From Monocercomonoides exilis (Eukaryota; Preaxostyla; Oxymonadida; Polymastigidae), in NCBI GenBank assembly GCA_001643675.2, contig LSRY02000049.1, forward strand, positions 248,001 through 312,000: 64,000 nucleotides of DNA, given 5' to 3'. The position numbers and the translations under genes are program-made. The notes beneath the pieces are model-generated. The model saw only the letters and a program-made list of their open reading frames with translations. It did no database searches and was not told the origin of the DNA. Within the stretch, counting starts at the first letter, position 1; each line of letters starts with the position of its first letter. This document shows, one piece after another, positions 50,791-63,200 of this stretch.

Positions 50791-51425
50791 CAGTCTAAAT
50801 CGGATATAATAACTTCGGATTTTGCACAACTTTTTGTGACAATATCCGATTGTGATAATATACGATGCTGCCTAACACAGAAGAAAATTAAAATTAATTT
50901 TTGAAATAATTTATTTTGGGTCGATTTTTTTAAATTTTTGGAAATTCAACAAGAATACACTTTTTTCACTTGCTTGAACAATTTTGATCACAAATACACT
51001 ATTTTTTAGACTAATATGAGCACATTTTTGAAAAAGGCGAAAAATGATAATTTTTGATCTGGGACAAAATTCTTGCTTTTATGAAAAATTCAATGTTTTG
51101 CTCCAAACTTTTTCTTCAACTTTATCATTATAAGTCTTTCATTTCCATGTCAAAAAAATATAGAAAAATTAAAAAAATGAGAAATATGTTTGAATATTCA
51201 GAATGGAACAAAATTCATAAAGCTATAAATATCATCCCATCTTAAAATCGATTTTTCATTGAAAACATGACCCATCATAATTCAAAATACGATTATATAT
51301 ATTTAGCCTTGTGAATATATTCAATGGAAAATGAACGAAAAAAGGCCAAAAATGTCTAAGCATCGAAAAATGTGACAATAAACGAATGTGATTATGTTCG
51401 ACGTAATTATATGCAGTTTTGACTG
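50791..51425 (-). mobile_element. Family-2 MITE, copy B, interrupted by a family-1 MITE
   Basis: It begins CAGTCTAAATCGGATATAAT after TA and ends with the inverse of CAGTCAAAACTGCATATAAT. Without the 182-bp nested insertion it is about 453 bp, matching copy A (448 bp) end to end. Confidence 0.85.
51061..51238 (+). mobile_element. 178-bp MITE, family 1, copy 2, nested, with ATCT target duplication
   Basis: It starts GGGACAAAATTCTTGC and ends with the inverse of GGGATGATATTTATAGC, flanked by ATCT on both sides (51057-51060 and 51239-51242). Comparison with copy A of the host MITE shows the host continuous across this point, so the insertion boundaries are directly visible. Confidence 0.92.
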
Positions 51426-51448
51426 GATGTTTTTGAAAGAAATAATTA

Positions 51449-51706
51449 GGGTGATTATTTTTGAAATCATATTTTTTCAAAAATAATTTTTGGTCCAAAA
51501 ATTAATCTTGAATATTTGCATATGAACGTTGAAAAGTGAAAAGGCTTATTGAAGACATTATAATCTTTTATTCGGTTAAAATATTTGTTAAAAAAAAACA
51601 ATTATCATGCTTTTTCTCTTTTGAATTAAAATTTTCTTTCAAAAAACAAACAATCTTTGTTAAATAAACACTCCGAAAAAAGATATGATTTCAAAAATTA
51701 TCACCC
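51449..51706. mobile_element. 258-bp element with GGGTGATWATTTTTGAAATC ends
   Basis: The terminal inverted repeats are about 30 bp (GGGTGATTATTTTTGAAATC and its inverse with one or two changes). The interior is AT-rich and non-coding. No clear target duplication. A piece of the same family lies at 49150-49228. Confidence 0.75.
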
Positions 51707-52728
51707 AAAATTAAATACAACAAATATGTTAAAAGCGGACAAATGATAATCTCAAAAATATGATCACTTTAATTCAAAGAAAACTATTATGCATTATAAA
51801 TGCAGATGCATTTTGTAAGAATCTGAAATAACATAAATTCGAAAGATAGCGAAAAAAATTAGTCAGGTTTAAAATTATTATATATTCGAATACAAAAACA
51901 AGAATTTCATTTGATAAAAATTTATTGTTCATTTTCATATTGTTTATTCTGAATGCCAAAATTTGGCATAAGGCTTCTTAAAGGGAACCCTAAAAATTAA
52001 AAATGAGCTTTATGATAAGGCTAAATGTTTTCAAGTGATCTTTCATCAACACTCTTTGGTGTTGATTATTTGTTTAATTTATCAATTTTCTTTTTTAGGG
52101 TTTTCGTTTTCAAAAATTACTGTCCCTTAATTGAATTTTTTATTTATTTTTGTGTGAAATAAATTAAATAACTTTTAAAAGACATTTTTAGGTTTTTAAA
52201 CTTGTATATTATTGCCATTTGCAATTGTTAGGGTTGAAAATATCTCAATTTAAGTATTAAAATGAAGTTTGAAAAAAGTCTCGTAAAAACTCAAGATTAG
52301 AATAAAAAAAACCATTCAATCATTTTTGTTTTGATCAATTGGTTATTATTTTCCAAATGCATTCATAATATCTTAACATTGCATTTTTCAGATATTTATA
52401 CATGAATTTCACGAAAAAATCGGGAACCTTTAAAGCAGCATCTTGCCCAAAATTCTCATTTTGAATAATTTTTAAGTATATTTAAAAAAATCAAAAAAAA
52501 AAAAAAATTCAAAATAATTTTTTGTGTTAAATTATATGATTTGATTCAAAAATTAGAAGATATTATTTTCGAAGAAAGATTTGAGAAAAAGAAGTTGAAT
52601 ATGAGTAATCAAACAATAATTTAATTTTGTGTAATTTCTATTTTTCAATTTTTTATCAAAATACTTTCATATCTGATGTTTTGCCCCAAACGAGCATGCT
52701 ACACAAACACGTTAAGTTTTCATCCCAA
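51707..52728. other. Intergenic
   Basis: About 1 kb, AT-rich. No gene or repeat recognised. Confidence 0.4.
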
Positions 52729-54978
52729 TTAAAGCAGCATCTTGTATTCATATTTTTTGACAAATCTTTTCTTAAAGACTTCTTTAAAGCTTGAAGATAC
52801 AATGCTTCTAATTTGAGAACGCTTAAATGCTATAACTTGCAAATAGTCTTTTTTAAATGCTTTGGATGTTGAGTGCAAATTGCTGTTTCCAAATGGAAGA
52901 ATTGAAATAATATCTGAAATTTCTTCTTTTTGCATTTCTACAAAATATTTCATATTCATCAAGTTTTGTACCCTTTTTGATCGTTTTTTCAAACAACTTG
53001 GCATTTCATCGAGCATATAAATTTGCTCTAAATCATCTATAATCACTCGTTCCAAAAATGTAGAACATATTGAATTTACTCCATCTGTATCAATTACATT
53101 TTCTGGGTTTTCTTTATCTTCTTTCTCAATGTCGTTCGCTGGAAATTGCAGATAGTCGATCATGTAATCAAAATACAGACGTTTCATATCAGATTTGCAG
53201 CACAAACATTTGTAATCATTTGATGGAAAGCTATTTGATTCCAATCGCTTTTCTAACACTAATTCATTTCTAAAGTCTTCACTGACCTTATGTTGATCTC
53301 TTGCTTGATAAAAACAAAATGGCTTATGCAAAGAACTGATTAAAGTTGAAGAATACTTGTTCATTTGCAATTTTTGAGCACATAAATTTGATTTTGTGGT
53401 ATTGCGAGGCAATCTGAACTCAATTGAAAAAGAAGAATGCTCTGGATAATATCTGTTTCTAAACACGAGTTTGCTTATCTCTTTGCCTCGGTCATAATAC
53501 TCTACTTCAGCAGGCGAAACAGCAATTGTAGGATGGAAATAACATTTATTTTCGATATGACTAATTTCAGCGAAGTCCTTCTGTGCCTCAGAAGCAGTAT
53601 CGATACTTGCAAAACAATGCTGTTGAAAATGCGGCTCAAAGTTCTCAGCCACATCATCATATGCATTATTCGCTTCACGAGCAAAGGAATCTTTGCGATT
53701 CATTGAAAAATTATCTTGACCTTCCTTTATTTCAGTGTTGCCTTCTTCATTTTCTGTGGAATTCCGAGTCTCAATCTTTGCTTTCAAATCACTTATTTTA
53801 TTTTCTTCCAAGATAGGATAGAAGCGCTTTATTTTTTCTATCTCTCTTTGTTCATACGTTCTTTGCGCATCTTGAAGCCTCTTTTGTTTTTCAACATTCT
53901 TTTCTATTGCTTTTTTGATGTTTTCCCTATCTTCAATACTAACCTTTAGCTCGTCTGCATCCTTTAACTTATTTTTCAATTCTTCAATTGTTTCCAAATC
54001 TTCAATTTCAAGTTGCATTTTTTCATTGATCTTAGATTCCGCTTCATCCCACATGCTTTTCTCTTCTTCATCCACAATCCAACTTTTTCTAACCCATTCC
54101 CCAAACATCTTTAAATGCTTCTTGGCTTCATTTATTTGTGATCTTATAGCTTCTTTTCGTTTTTTGCTCATTTCTCTGGTGATTTCGACATTCGTTTGCT
54201 CGTCTTTCACACTAGCTGCTGCCACTGCTGATCCTTCTGGGTGCATATCCAATAAAAGCATATCTTCCTTTTGCCAATTCAATTCCAAATCCTTCTTGTG
54301 TAAGTCTTTCTTTTTATTAAATCTTTCATCAATTGTTTTCTTCATAGAATCATTTACTTCAACTTGATCTTCCTTTTTTTTCTCTCTTAATTCATTCATG
54401 CCTCTTTGTAAAACCGAACTTGACTTCAACTGCAAATTATTTTCAGATTTTTTGTCTATAGCAGGATAAATTCCTTTCACTCCTTTTGAACATTTTTCTG
54501 ATGTGATTGAATCAAGTTTCATTGGAGATAATCCAAAATTCGTTTGAGAAAAAAATGATGGATTTGAAGAATTAAGATAATTATCCAATACTTTACGCTC
54601 GTAGCATTTAACTTTAACATTATGATCTAAAGACGTTCTATCCTTTGATGAAGAAGATCTTTCCAAAAATTGAGAAATGATTGTGAACATTGATTTCTCA
54701 TTTATTGATGACGTAGAAAGAGTAAAAGGCTTTGAAGATTCAGAACAACAAGTATGAGATATTTTCATGGGCAACCTGGAAGACATTTCCGAGGCTTTTT
54801 CAGTTTGGATATATTTATCATATGATTTTGAATTTGATGAAATTGAATTTTGTAGTGCCTGTGAAATAATATTACAATCAAATTCAGAAAATCTCCCTTT
54901 TGCTTCACAATTTTTATCAATTGGTATATCAAGATTCTGATCAATGGGGCGTAATTTCTCACTCTGTTTCATTTTCAT
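52729..54978 (-). CDS. Unrecognised 749-residue coiled-coil protein
   Basis: Uninterrupted frame from ATG at 54978 to TAA at 52729. The frame remains open upstream to about 55056 without an ATG. That part is hydrophobic and ends in an AACAG, so an upstream exon is possible. Residues 1-200 are Ser-rich and polar. About 215-420 is charged coiled coil (KKRKEAIRSQINEAKKHLK, EDLETIEELKNKLKDADELK, QRTYEQREIEKIKRFYP). The last 330 residues look folded, with a CLCC motif (KCLCCKSDMKRLYFDYM) and a basic C-terminus. No known domain is recognised. It may be a cytoskeletal or flagellar component from its style, but this is only inference. Confidence 0.75.
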   Translation of the reverse strand: MKMKQSEKLRPIDQNLDIPIDKNCEAKGRFSEFDCNIISQALQNSISSNSKSYDKYIQTEKASEMSSRLPMKISHTCCSESSKPFTLSTSSINEKSMFTIISQFLERSSSSKDRTSLDHNVKVKCYERKVLDNYLNSSNPSFFSQTNFGLSPMKLDSITSEKCSKGVKGIYPAIDKKSENNLQLKSSSVLQRGMNELREKKKEDQVEVNDSMKKTIDERFNKKKDLHKKDLELNWQKEDMLLLDMHPEGSAVAAASVKDEQTNVEITREMSKKRKEAIRSQINEAKKHLKMFGEWVRKSWIVDEEEKSMWDEAESKINEKMQLEIEDLETIEELKNKLKDADELKVSIEDRENIKKAIEKNVEKQKRLQDAQRTYEQREIEKIKRFYPILEENKISDLKAKIETRNSTENEEGNTEIKEGQDNFSMNRKDSFAREANNAYDDVAENFEPHFQQHCFASIDTASEAQKDFAEISHIENKCYFHPTIAVSPAEVEYYDRGKEISKLVFRNRYYPEHSSFSIEFRLPRNTTKSNLCAQKLQMNKYSSTLISSLHKPFCFYQARDQHKVSEDFRNELVLEKRLESNSFPSNDYKCLCCKSDMKRLYFDYMIDYLQFPANDIEKEDKENPENVIDTDGVNSICSTFLERVIIDDLEQIYMLDEMPSCLKKRSKRVQNLMNMKYFVEMQKEEISDIISILPFGNSNLHSTSKAFKKDYLQVIAFKRSQIRSIVSSSFKEVFKKRFVKKYEYKMLL

Positions 54979-55152
54979 ATAAAAAGGTAAAAAAGTCAAC
55001 AAATCATAAAGTAAAGAAAGTAATACAATCAAATTCAACTTGACAAATCCAACCAAACTTTACTCATAGCATTTATTATTTGTGCCGATAAATTAAAGTG
55101 CTAATTAATAGATGTAGAATTTTATAATGGGAATATCTTTAAATGCTGATTT

Positions 55153-55329
55153 GGGGCAATATTTTTTCATGTATGAAATAACGACTATTTGTTCCAAACT
55201 TTTTCCACAACCTTATCATGAGAAATCTTGCATTCCTATGTCAAAAAAATACAGAAAAATTCTAAAACTGAGAAAAATATTTGTTAGAGAAGAATGGAAC
55301 AAAATTCATAAAGCAAAAAATCTTGTCCC
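55153..55329 (+). mobile_element. 177-bp MITE, family 1, copy 3, with ATTT target duplication
   Basis: It starts GGGGCAATATTTTTTC and ends GCAAAAAATCTTGTCCC, flanked by ATTT (55149-55152 and 55330-55333). The internal TTGTTCCAAACTTT and GGAACAAAATTCATAAAGC are shared with copy 2. Confidence 0.88.
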
Positions 55330-55641
55330 ATTTCTTCATAAATCTTTTTTAACTCGAGCTAAAGCGTAAATGCATAATATTTTCATAAAAAACAGTAAAA
55401 CGTCATATACAATACATATTTAGTTCTTCAAAGTGGAAAGGATAAACTGAATTGAAAAAAAATGAAGATGTGAATACTAAGAAAATAAAGATTGAGGTGA
55501 TGCTAAAAAATATTGCAAAACATTCACTCCGAATATTTTGCAATACAACGTAACATATAACTACTACAATAACCATTTCTAATTTTAAATCAAAAACAAA
55601 ATCACAAACAGTGAAATGAAGATAAATATTTATTTTCGCTT
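55330..55641. other. Intergenic between MITE and transporter gene end
   Basis: 312 AT-rich bases without recognisable features. Confidence 0.4.
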
Positions 55642-57194
55642 CTAAACTGGCAGTGGGAACAATTTGTTCATGATCACAGACCACAAAACGAAAAACGGAA
55701 ATATTAACAAAAACAGTTGAATGACAATTGTGGTAACAATTTCACCAGAATACACGTTAAATTCCTTTGAAAGCGAAAACACCATCACAGCCAGCGGAAG
55801 TGCATTGATAAGGACAGCTGCATGTTGTTGATCAGGGCGCAGGGAAAAAGGAGACGACGAAGTCGAAGAAAAGCAAGGGATATACAAAACGGCCAGCATC
55901 ACAGCGGGGGAGAGCAGATATCGAATAAAGGCAAGAATAAAAACAAGTGGAATGTTTAATTTTGGACGAGCATTATTTTGGTTTGATGAAGAAGACGCTG
56001 CTGATGAATGCCGGGGAGGGTGTTCAGGGTTAGTCCTCACTGAAGAAGATGATGATTCAGATTGCGAAGGCTCAGCAGAAGAAGACTTTATTGAAGGAGA
56101 CGATGCACGTTGTGTTATTACAGAAGACAAAGATGAAGAAGAAACAGAAGAATCGCTTTCGTCCGAATTGACAGACGGACTGATCTCAACAGAATCAAAA
56201 TCTTCACCCATTTCAGTTAAATTGGCTTTCTCTTCATCACTTCCTTTTCTGCTTCGCTTTTTGGACTTGAACCAAAGTTTTATTGCTTTCCAATTTATTT
56301 TCAAAGCAGGGGCATGAGCACTAACAAACATTTAAATGGAAGGATTAACATAATAAAGAAACTAACAACAGAAATTAGAGAAAAAAGCATACCTAAAAAG
56401 TCCAATATTGAACATTACAACAGAAATATTACTTGAACTTGTTTGGGTTATAAACGTGTCAAGCCATAAGGGTTTCTTTATTCGTGCAAAATTTAAAATA
56501 AATCCGAGAATGATTGCCCACACAAGAACGTTTGTTGCAACTCGGAATATAACTTTTGGAACCAACTTTAAACTATCCTTTACGGTAAAATGAAAATTCG
56601 AATTCGTTTCCATGACTTTCTTCTTTAGTTTGGTGTATTCAAACAAAAACAATGAAAATGGTAGGAGATAAACTGAATCTGGAATTGCAGATAAAACACA
56701 TAGAAGTCCCATATTGTATTCAGGATACGTCGTGACAAGAAACGCTCTTGATTGTTATTTCAAAAAAAAAAAAATGAAATATTATTAAATATCTTAAAAA
56801 ATGCACACATTCCATAAACAATGTTATTAGAATAATTCGCATTAAGTTGTAAAATGTTGTATAAATCTAATGTCATTTTTTTGGTAAATAAAGCAGGTAT
56901 AGCACAAATAATCATCATTAGAGTTTTATGAACAATAAAAGGAATGATAAACAACAGTTCAGAGCCATCAAAAAAAGATCTAAAAATTGTTAAATAACTT
57001 ATTAAAAGAAGAGCATACCTTGTTAGAATAGAAGTGGCTACCATTGGTAAGGAAATCATTAAAGTGTATCGATTAATTCCATCAACATGCTGGGGTAAAA
57101 TAGTGTCAGTTGTTCCAATAATCCATCCAGCTAAAGAGCATAGTAATGCAGGTATTAATGCTTCTTGAAGAGCATCTAAATACGACCCAGACAT
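55642..57194 (-). CDS. Auxin-efflux-carrier (AEC/PIN-like) membrane transporter
   Basis: Exons are 57019-57194, 56809-56979, 56393-56746 and 55642-56320. The introns are 39, 62 and 72 bp with donors GTATGC, GTGTGC and GTATGC, and phases agree. The product is about 459 residues. It has two bundles of membrane helices separated by a cytoplasmic loop rich in Ser and acidic residues (about residues 250-330), the architecture of Pfam Mem_trans. The N-terminal half has ALIPALLCSLAGWIIG; the C-terminal half has INALPLAVMVFSLSKEFNVY, which matches the conserved repeat with a helix break in AEC carriers. Such carriers move anionic organic compounds out of the cytosol or ER; the substrate here is unknown. 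The start codon faces the TmcB-like gene 55 bp away. Confidence 0.78.
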
Positions 57195-57249
57195 GTTCTT
57201 TAATAATTTGGATCAATGGTACCTTATTAAAAAATTTATCAAACCAGAA
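57195..57249. promoter_or_regulatory. Very short divergent intergenic region
   Basis: Only 55 bp separate the start codons of the AEC transporter (minus) and the TmcB-like gene (plus). Either both promoters overlap here or core elements extend into coding sequence. No motif is assigned. Confidence 0.5.
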
Positions 57250-60200
57250 ATGTCTTTGCCAGACCATCCTGATGCAGCTGCTGGAGCAGGAGAAGCTACA
57301 ACTGCTGCTGAAGGAGGCTCTTTAGATAAAATTTCTGATACAGATGAATTTGTTTTTAATTTGTTGTATCCTCTTGCTGTACAGGTAATTTTTCTTTTTT
57401 TCGATTTTTGCATTTATTGAATTCTTTAATTCGATTTCATTTATCTATATACTTGCCGCTATTCCATCTAATTTTTTGCACATGAATTCAAAATAATTTT
57501 TAGGAAAAAAAGCCAAGTTCAAAGCTGGATGCATTTTTATGGGGATATCAATTTTTGGAATTTGTTGCAACATCCATAATGTTTAATCCTATAAACTTTC
57601 CTGATGTTGTTAGAACAGTATGAGAAATTAATATTTCAAAGGAATTTACTCTTTTCTATTCACTAATTATCATATTTTCTCAATAGATTGCTTCTTGTAT
57701 TAATTTGAGCATCATTGGAGCAATAAATACAACAGCTTTTTATGTGTGCTATGGAGTGGCCATATTTATGCTGCTTCTTGTAATAATAGGACTTTTAATT
57801 GTGTCGAAATTTTACAAGGTTTGAATCAACACTTTATATGTTTTATTCATTTTTTGATTTTGTAGAAACTGCAAAAATCCATGAGATGGCTTGTTCAATA
57901 TTACCGCCTTTACGTTAAAATATACTTGAAAATTTTGTTTGCAAACATGTACTTATTTGAAGCATTTGTATAAATTATTCTTCATAATTTCTAATTTTCT
58001 ACAGGATCACTCCATCAATGTGCTGGTTGTGCATTCCTTTTGTTTATGACTATTCTCAGCCAGAAGAAACAGGACCCATTTTTCTGACGTTGCTTCCAGA
58101 AATCCAAGCATGGTTTGATGTTTATTTTCTGAATAATTATATTTAATATTCATTCATAATTTTTTTTTTGAAAAATGTAAATGTTACAACAGGAGCGTAC
58201 AACATATTGTTTTATTTGCAGTGTCAATATTGATAATTGTATCGATATTTCTTGTACAGTTTATACTTCTGTACTTCTGCTGTCCATCAAATCCAAAAGG
58301 AGGTGGAATTTTTTCGAGAGAGCCAGGTGCATGGGCCAGGTGGGAGGTTTGAGATTTGCGAATCATTTCGTATTGTTTCACATATTTTGGAAAATTTATT
58401 TATTTTTTTCACTTATTTCTTTTTTTGGGGATTCAGGCTTCTCTTGATATTTGTCATGTTGTCACAACATTTATCATTTCATATTACACATTTTGGAGGT
58501 ACATGACAGTGACAATTTACTTCGGATACTTGGCTTTTGATTGCTATACAGTTAAGGTTTATTCTTTCTTTATTTATAATTCGATAATAAATGATTGTTA
58601 TTCATAAATAAATCGAATTAATGTTCTTTCTATTAAACTCAAAAAATTATTTTATTTGGGGCATATAATGCATCTATGTTATATTTTCTTTGTTACAAAC
58701 CGTCAAACATTTTCATAATATGCAATTCCCTTTCGAAACAGCCATATTTTCATAAAAGCGGCAATATTCTCTTTCTTGTCTTTGTAACAGAGCAAGCTTG
58801 GATTTTGTTCATTGGTTTTATTGGTATGCATATTCTTCAAATATTCAAAAGATTTATATGTTTTTTATTTTTTCATTCCAAAAACACACAATTTCCCTCA
58901 ATTTCTCATCGTGAAATTTTTTACCACCATTCAATTGTTAAATAATTACGACGGAAAAAATTCTTGCTTTTGATGTTTCTTCTTTCTTTCTTTCTTTTTT
59001 TCAGCAACATTCACCGGAAACACGATTGTTGCGAATGTGCTTGTGTTCTTCTTCCTGTTTCTGGGGATGATAGCGATTCCGTTTCTGTATGTCAAGTTTT
59101 TCTCGATCTCGTGGCAGAAGATGATGTGGATACACCCCGGCGGAGAGATGTACATCGATCCATACAACCCAGCACACATCCGCCCTGTGACTGACAAAGA
59201 CCCCGCCATCTTCACAAAGCCCGCACGCCGCCCAACGCTTCTGGGGAAGATTGAGGTGCCAAACGACATGGCAATCGTGTCAGAGGAGAAGAAGCTGGTC
59301 GAGGCATCGAACAAAATCAGAGAGAACGAACGACAAAGGAAAAAGAAGCTGAGAGACGAGGGATACACTGATGATCCAGAGTCGATTGAGATGGTTCATA
59401 TGAGCTCACTTAACGCAACTGCAGCTTCAAATGCTTCAAACAAAGGGAAGTTCCAAGTTCAAAGCGATCCTACTCGAATTCCAACTGAAAGTGTGCCTTT
59501 GCATTGAATAATACTTTTTTTTCCAAAATTATTAAATTATTTGTATGATATAACAAATTCCTTTCCCCTTCAATTAATGAAATTTTATTTTGTTTTCCAT
59601 GAATGAACTGATTATGTTTTTTTTTTCAATATTTGTTAACTTCAACAAAAAAATGACGATTTCATTCAATGCACAGTCGATGTTCTTCCTCCTCCAAACA
59701 GTCCATTCAGCTATCCGCACATCCCCAAAATCCGAAAGGCGCACGATGTTGAGCCAGGCATCCGCTTTGTGTATGAGAAGGAGTTCCGGACAAAGCGCTA
59801 TCTGGCTTATGTCGATGCTATCTACCACATCGGCCTCCAACGTTTCAATGAAGATGCCCCGTACTACTTGCAGTATGCCACATACTCTCACTATCTGATG
59901 AAGGACAACAAAAAAGCACTGGCGCTGGTGAAGTCTGCGAGGCAGCACCATCCAGAGCAGCTGTCCCGCTTTGTGATATTCGTCGCCTCGCGCGAATGGT
60001 CTGCAGACACTGCCTCAGGCGATGAGTACATGACAGCCATCTCCATGCAGCAGCTCAACGAGAACCTTCCCATCGCCATCGACTACCACACACAAGCCAA
60101 ACAGGCCCTGAGAGAGTTCTGGGAGAATCTCCAGCGCCCACAACCAGATTTTTCGAGAGTGAATCCGCTGCTTCAGAGAATCGACTCTGCGCAGAAGGAG

Positions 60201-63200
60201 GCGAGAAACAGATATGAGCGGCTTCTGATTGAATACCCAAATTCGTCGAAGGTGTTGTACAACTACGGAAACCTGCTGTATGAAGTCTTTCGAGACGACG
60301 AGACGGCAGAGAATATTCTGTCGAGGGCTGAAGAGATGGAAGAAGAGGAGAAAGAACGAAAAGGGCTGACAATTGGCGGAATTGATGTGAGCTCAGGAAA
60401 CGTGAATTCGCGTTCAGATCTGTCGACGTCTGGCGGGCCGGGCCTTTCTCGCCAGCACACTTCGAATGCAGACGAGAAGAAGGCAAAAGCAGAAGATACA
60501 GGGCCTGTTTCTGGAGTGCCGCTGGAAACTGCGTATAATGACGAAGAAATGCAAATGGCTGAAATACAGAAGCGAGCACAGGAACTGGAGAAAGAAAAGA
60601 CAAAAGAGAGAATCCAAAAGATGAGGAAGCGGAAAAGAGCAAAGAGGAAGAAGAAGAAGCAGGCAGCCGCGCTTGTTGGAATGGAGCTTACTGGAAAGAC
60701 ACGATCATCCACAAACACATATCTTCTGTTACTTCTGCTCATTTTTATTCTTGTTGGCGGTGGGTTCTTGGCGTCTTACTTCATTTCCTCCTCCTTCTCA
60801 TCATCTGTCCTTGGGCAGATTGAGAGATTCAACGATGTTGGAAAGACGATGACGCTGATGGCACGATTAGTTGTTCTGGCGCGTGTGATTGTCTGCCACC
60901 AGCGCAACAGCGTTCCCCTTCCTCCTTCACCAGAGGCACCATACTATCCAACACTTCAGGCAATCTACGCAGAGTCAATTGATGTGGTGAACAACATCTC
61001 TTCGATTATGTACAACCTCGCCATGGACAGCGTGATGCTGACTCACTTTGAGAAGCGGATGTCTTATGTCTACTGCAACGTGGAGAATGCGAATGTGACT
61101 CAAATGTTGATGAGAGAGAGCTCCATTCAAAGTGTCATCAACGCCATTTCGCAGAGTCTCCGCTCTGAAGCCATCGTCGGAACTGTGCCAGTGACTGACG
61201 CTGCATCCACTGCCTCTCTGATGATTATGATCAATGCACCTGGCTTTGTCACTGAAAGGCTGAAGTCTATTCTTGTTGAACAGAGCAAAAGCTTATCATC
61301 ATCCATCACGTTATCTGCTGTGACAATTGTGATCATTCTTGTGGTGCTGATCTTAGTTTCCATTGCATTGTTGCTGTTTTATGTCTGGAGAACCATCAAG
61401 GAGTCAACTGTGCGTGGCAAAGCATCTCTTCTGATGCTTTCGATGGTGCCAAAATCGTCCATCTCTTCAATTCTGTCTCGTCTGCAGGACTCTGCCGGAA
61501 CAAAGCTGCTTGGATCAAATTTAGTTGGCGCATTTGGAGCAGCCGGAGCTGGTGGCGATCCCTTTTTAATGACCAAGCGAGCTGAGTCTCCGAGAGAGCA
61601 GAGAGACGGAGAGGAATCCACGCGCGAGGCAAGAGTGAAAGCACAGGTTGGAAATGCCCTGTCGTCGCTTCTGGGGCAGGTGAGGAACAAAAAGACGTCT
61701 GGCGATGTGAGTCCTGTTATGTCGCCTGACGAGCGATATGGGCAGGCATTCGGAAGTGGGAGTGATGCAGACAGCGAAAGCGATGAAGTGTCAGAGAATG
61801 TGCGCGGAAGGAGGAAAATGGATATTTCTGCAGACAGCGATGAAGGACAGTCTGACTCAGATTCAGACGATTCTGTTGAGAGCCAGATTATCCACCACAG
61901 CTTTCTGGATGATATTCCGTTGGATCTCGAGAACAACATGTCGAGAAGACTGCAGGCACAGCATTCTTCTGACGGGCTGAATGCAACACAAGCTTCGTCC
62001 ACTTTGCATCCGTCTGATTCAACTGCCTCAGGCGGACTTGCAGCTCAACAGCAGCCAGATTCTGAGCAGCAGAAATCCTTCCAGGGAAATAGAACAGAGA
62101 ATGACAATGGGCAGATGAATTATCCGCAGAGGCAAGCATTGCAAAAGCAAGAGCAACAACAGCAGCCGCAGTTTGGATCAGGCAACCTACAAGTGCTGCC
62201 AACGATGATGCAAACTCCTCAGCAGAATCCACAAATGACCCAGTCAACATACTTTTCCACACCTCAGTTCCAGCAAACAAGCATTTCATCATCTTCACAG
62301 CCTGGCCCGCCTGTGAGAGTCGGGGGAGATGGGCAAATCCAGTCTCAATCAATTAGACTGACTGGATTTCAGATGGGTGGAACACCAACCAACACTCAGC
62401 AACAGCAGAAATCTCAAAATTCACAGCAATTCCAACAGAATCAGCCACCGCCATTGGAAAAACAAGACTCACAATCAACAAACAGCAGTTCGAGAAAGGG
62501 AACTCGTCCACCATCGCTGGATCTGAATCTGGTGAGAGACAAAAAAGGAGCAGGAAATGGGAAAACGATTGAGATGGAAGAGATGAATGAAAACAACGAA
62601 GACAACAATGGAGGAGACAATGAAAATGATAATGACAACGATGCTGATAATGACGAGGGATCAAACGATGGTGGGAAGACAGGAAGAACAGTCACATCTA
62701 TTGACGGTGGGCAAACAGCACGTCTTTATTCACTCGATGTTCCGCCAACACCGCCGTCGCCTTCAGGCGCTGGGGCAGCTCATTTTGATGTGGCTGAGCT
62801 GAATCCGCACGTCCGAAGCGAAAGAGAATTCAAAGAATGGTCGAGAAACGTGAAGCATGCAGTGGCTGAGGTACAGAATAAATCACTGAAGTTTCCATCA
62901 GTCGTGAATGCATGGGTTGTTGGGCGTGTTTCATTTGCGATCGCAGCCATCTTTGCACTTGGCTTCTCCACAATGTATCTGGCGTTCACTTCATTGCAGC
63001 AGACGAATGTTTTAGCGAATCAGATGATTTTGTCGTCAATCCGAACTGCACAATTGTTACAAATGCAGTATTTCTCTATCCAACTTGTGCACAACAACAC
63101 ATTTATGCCTCTTACAAACATGGTTGACGAAAGTGCAACATCTCCTGTGTTTAGGGATCTTATACACGCAATGAACAATCCTCTAGACATTCAGACACTT

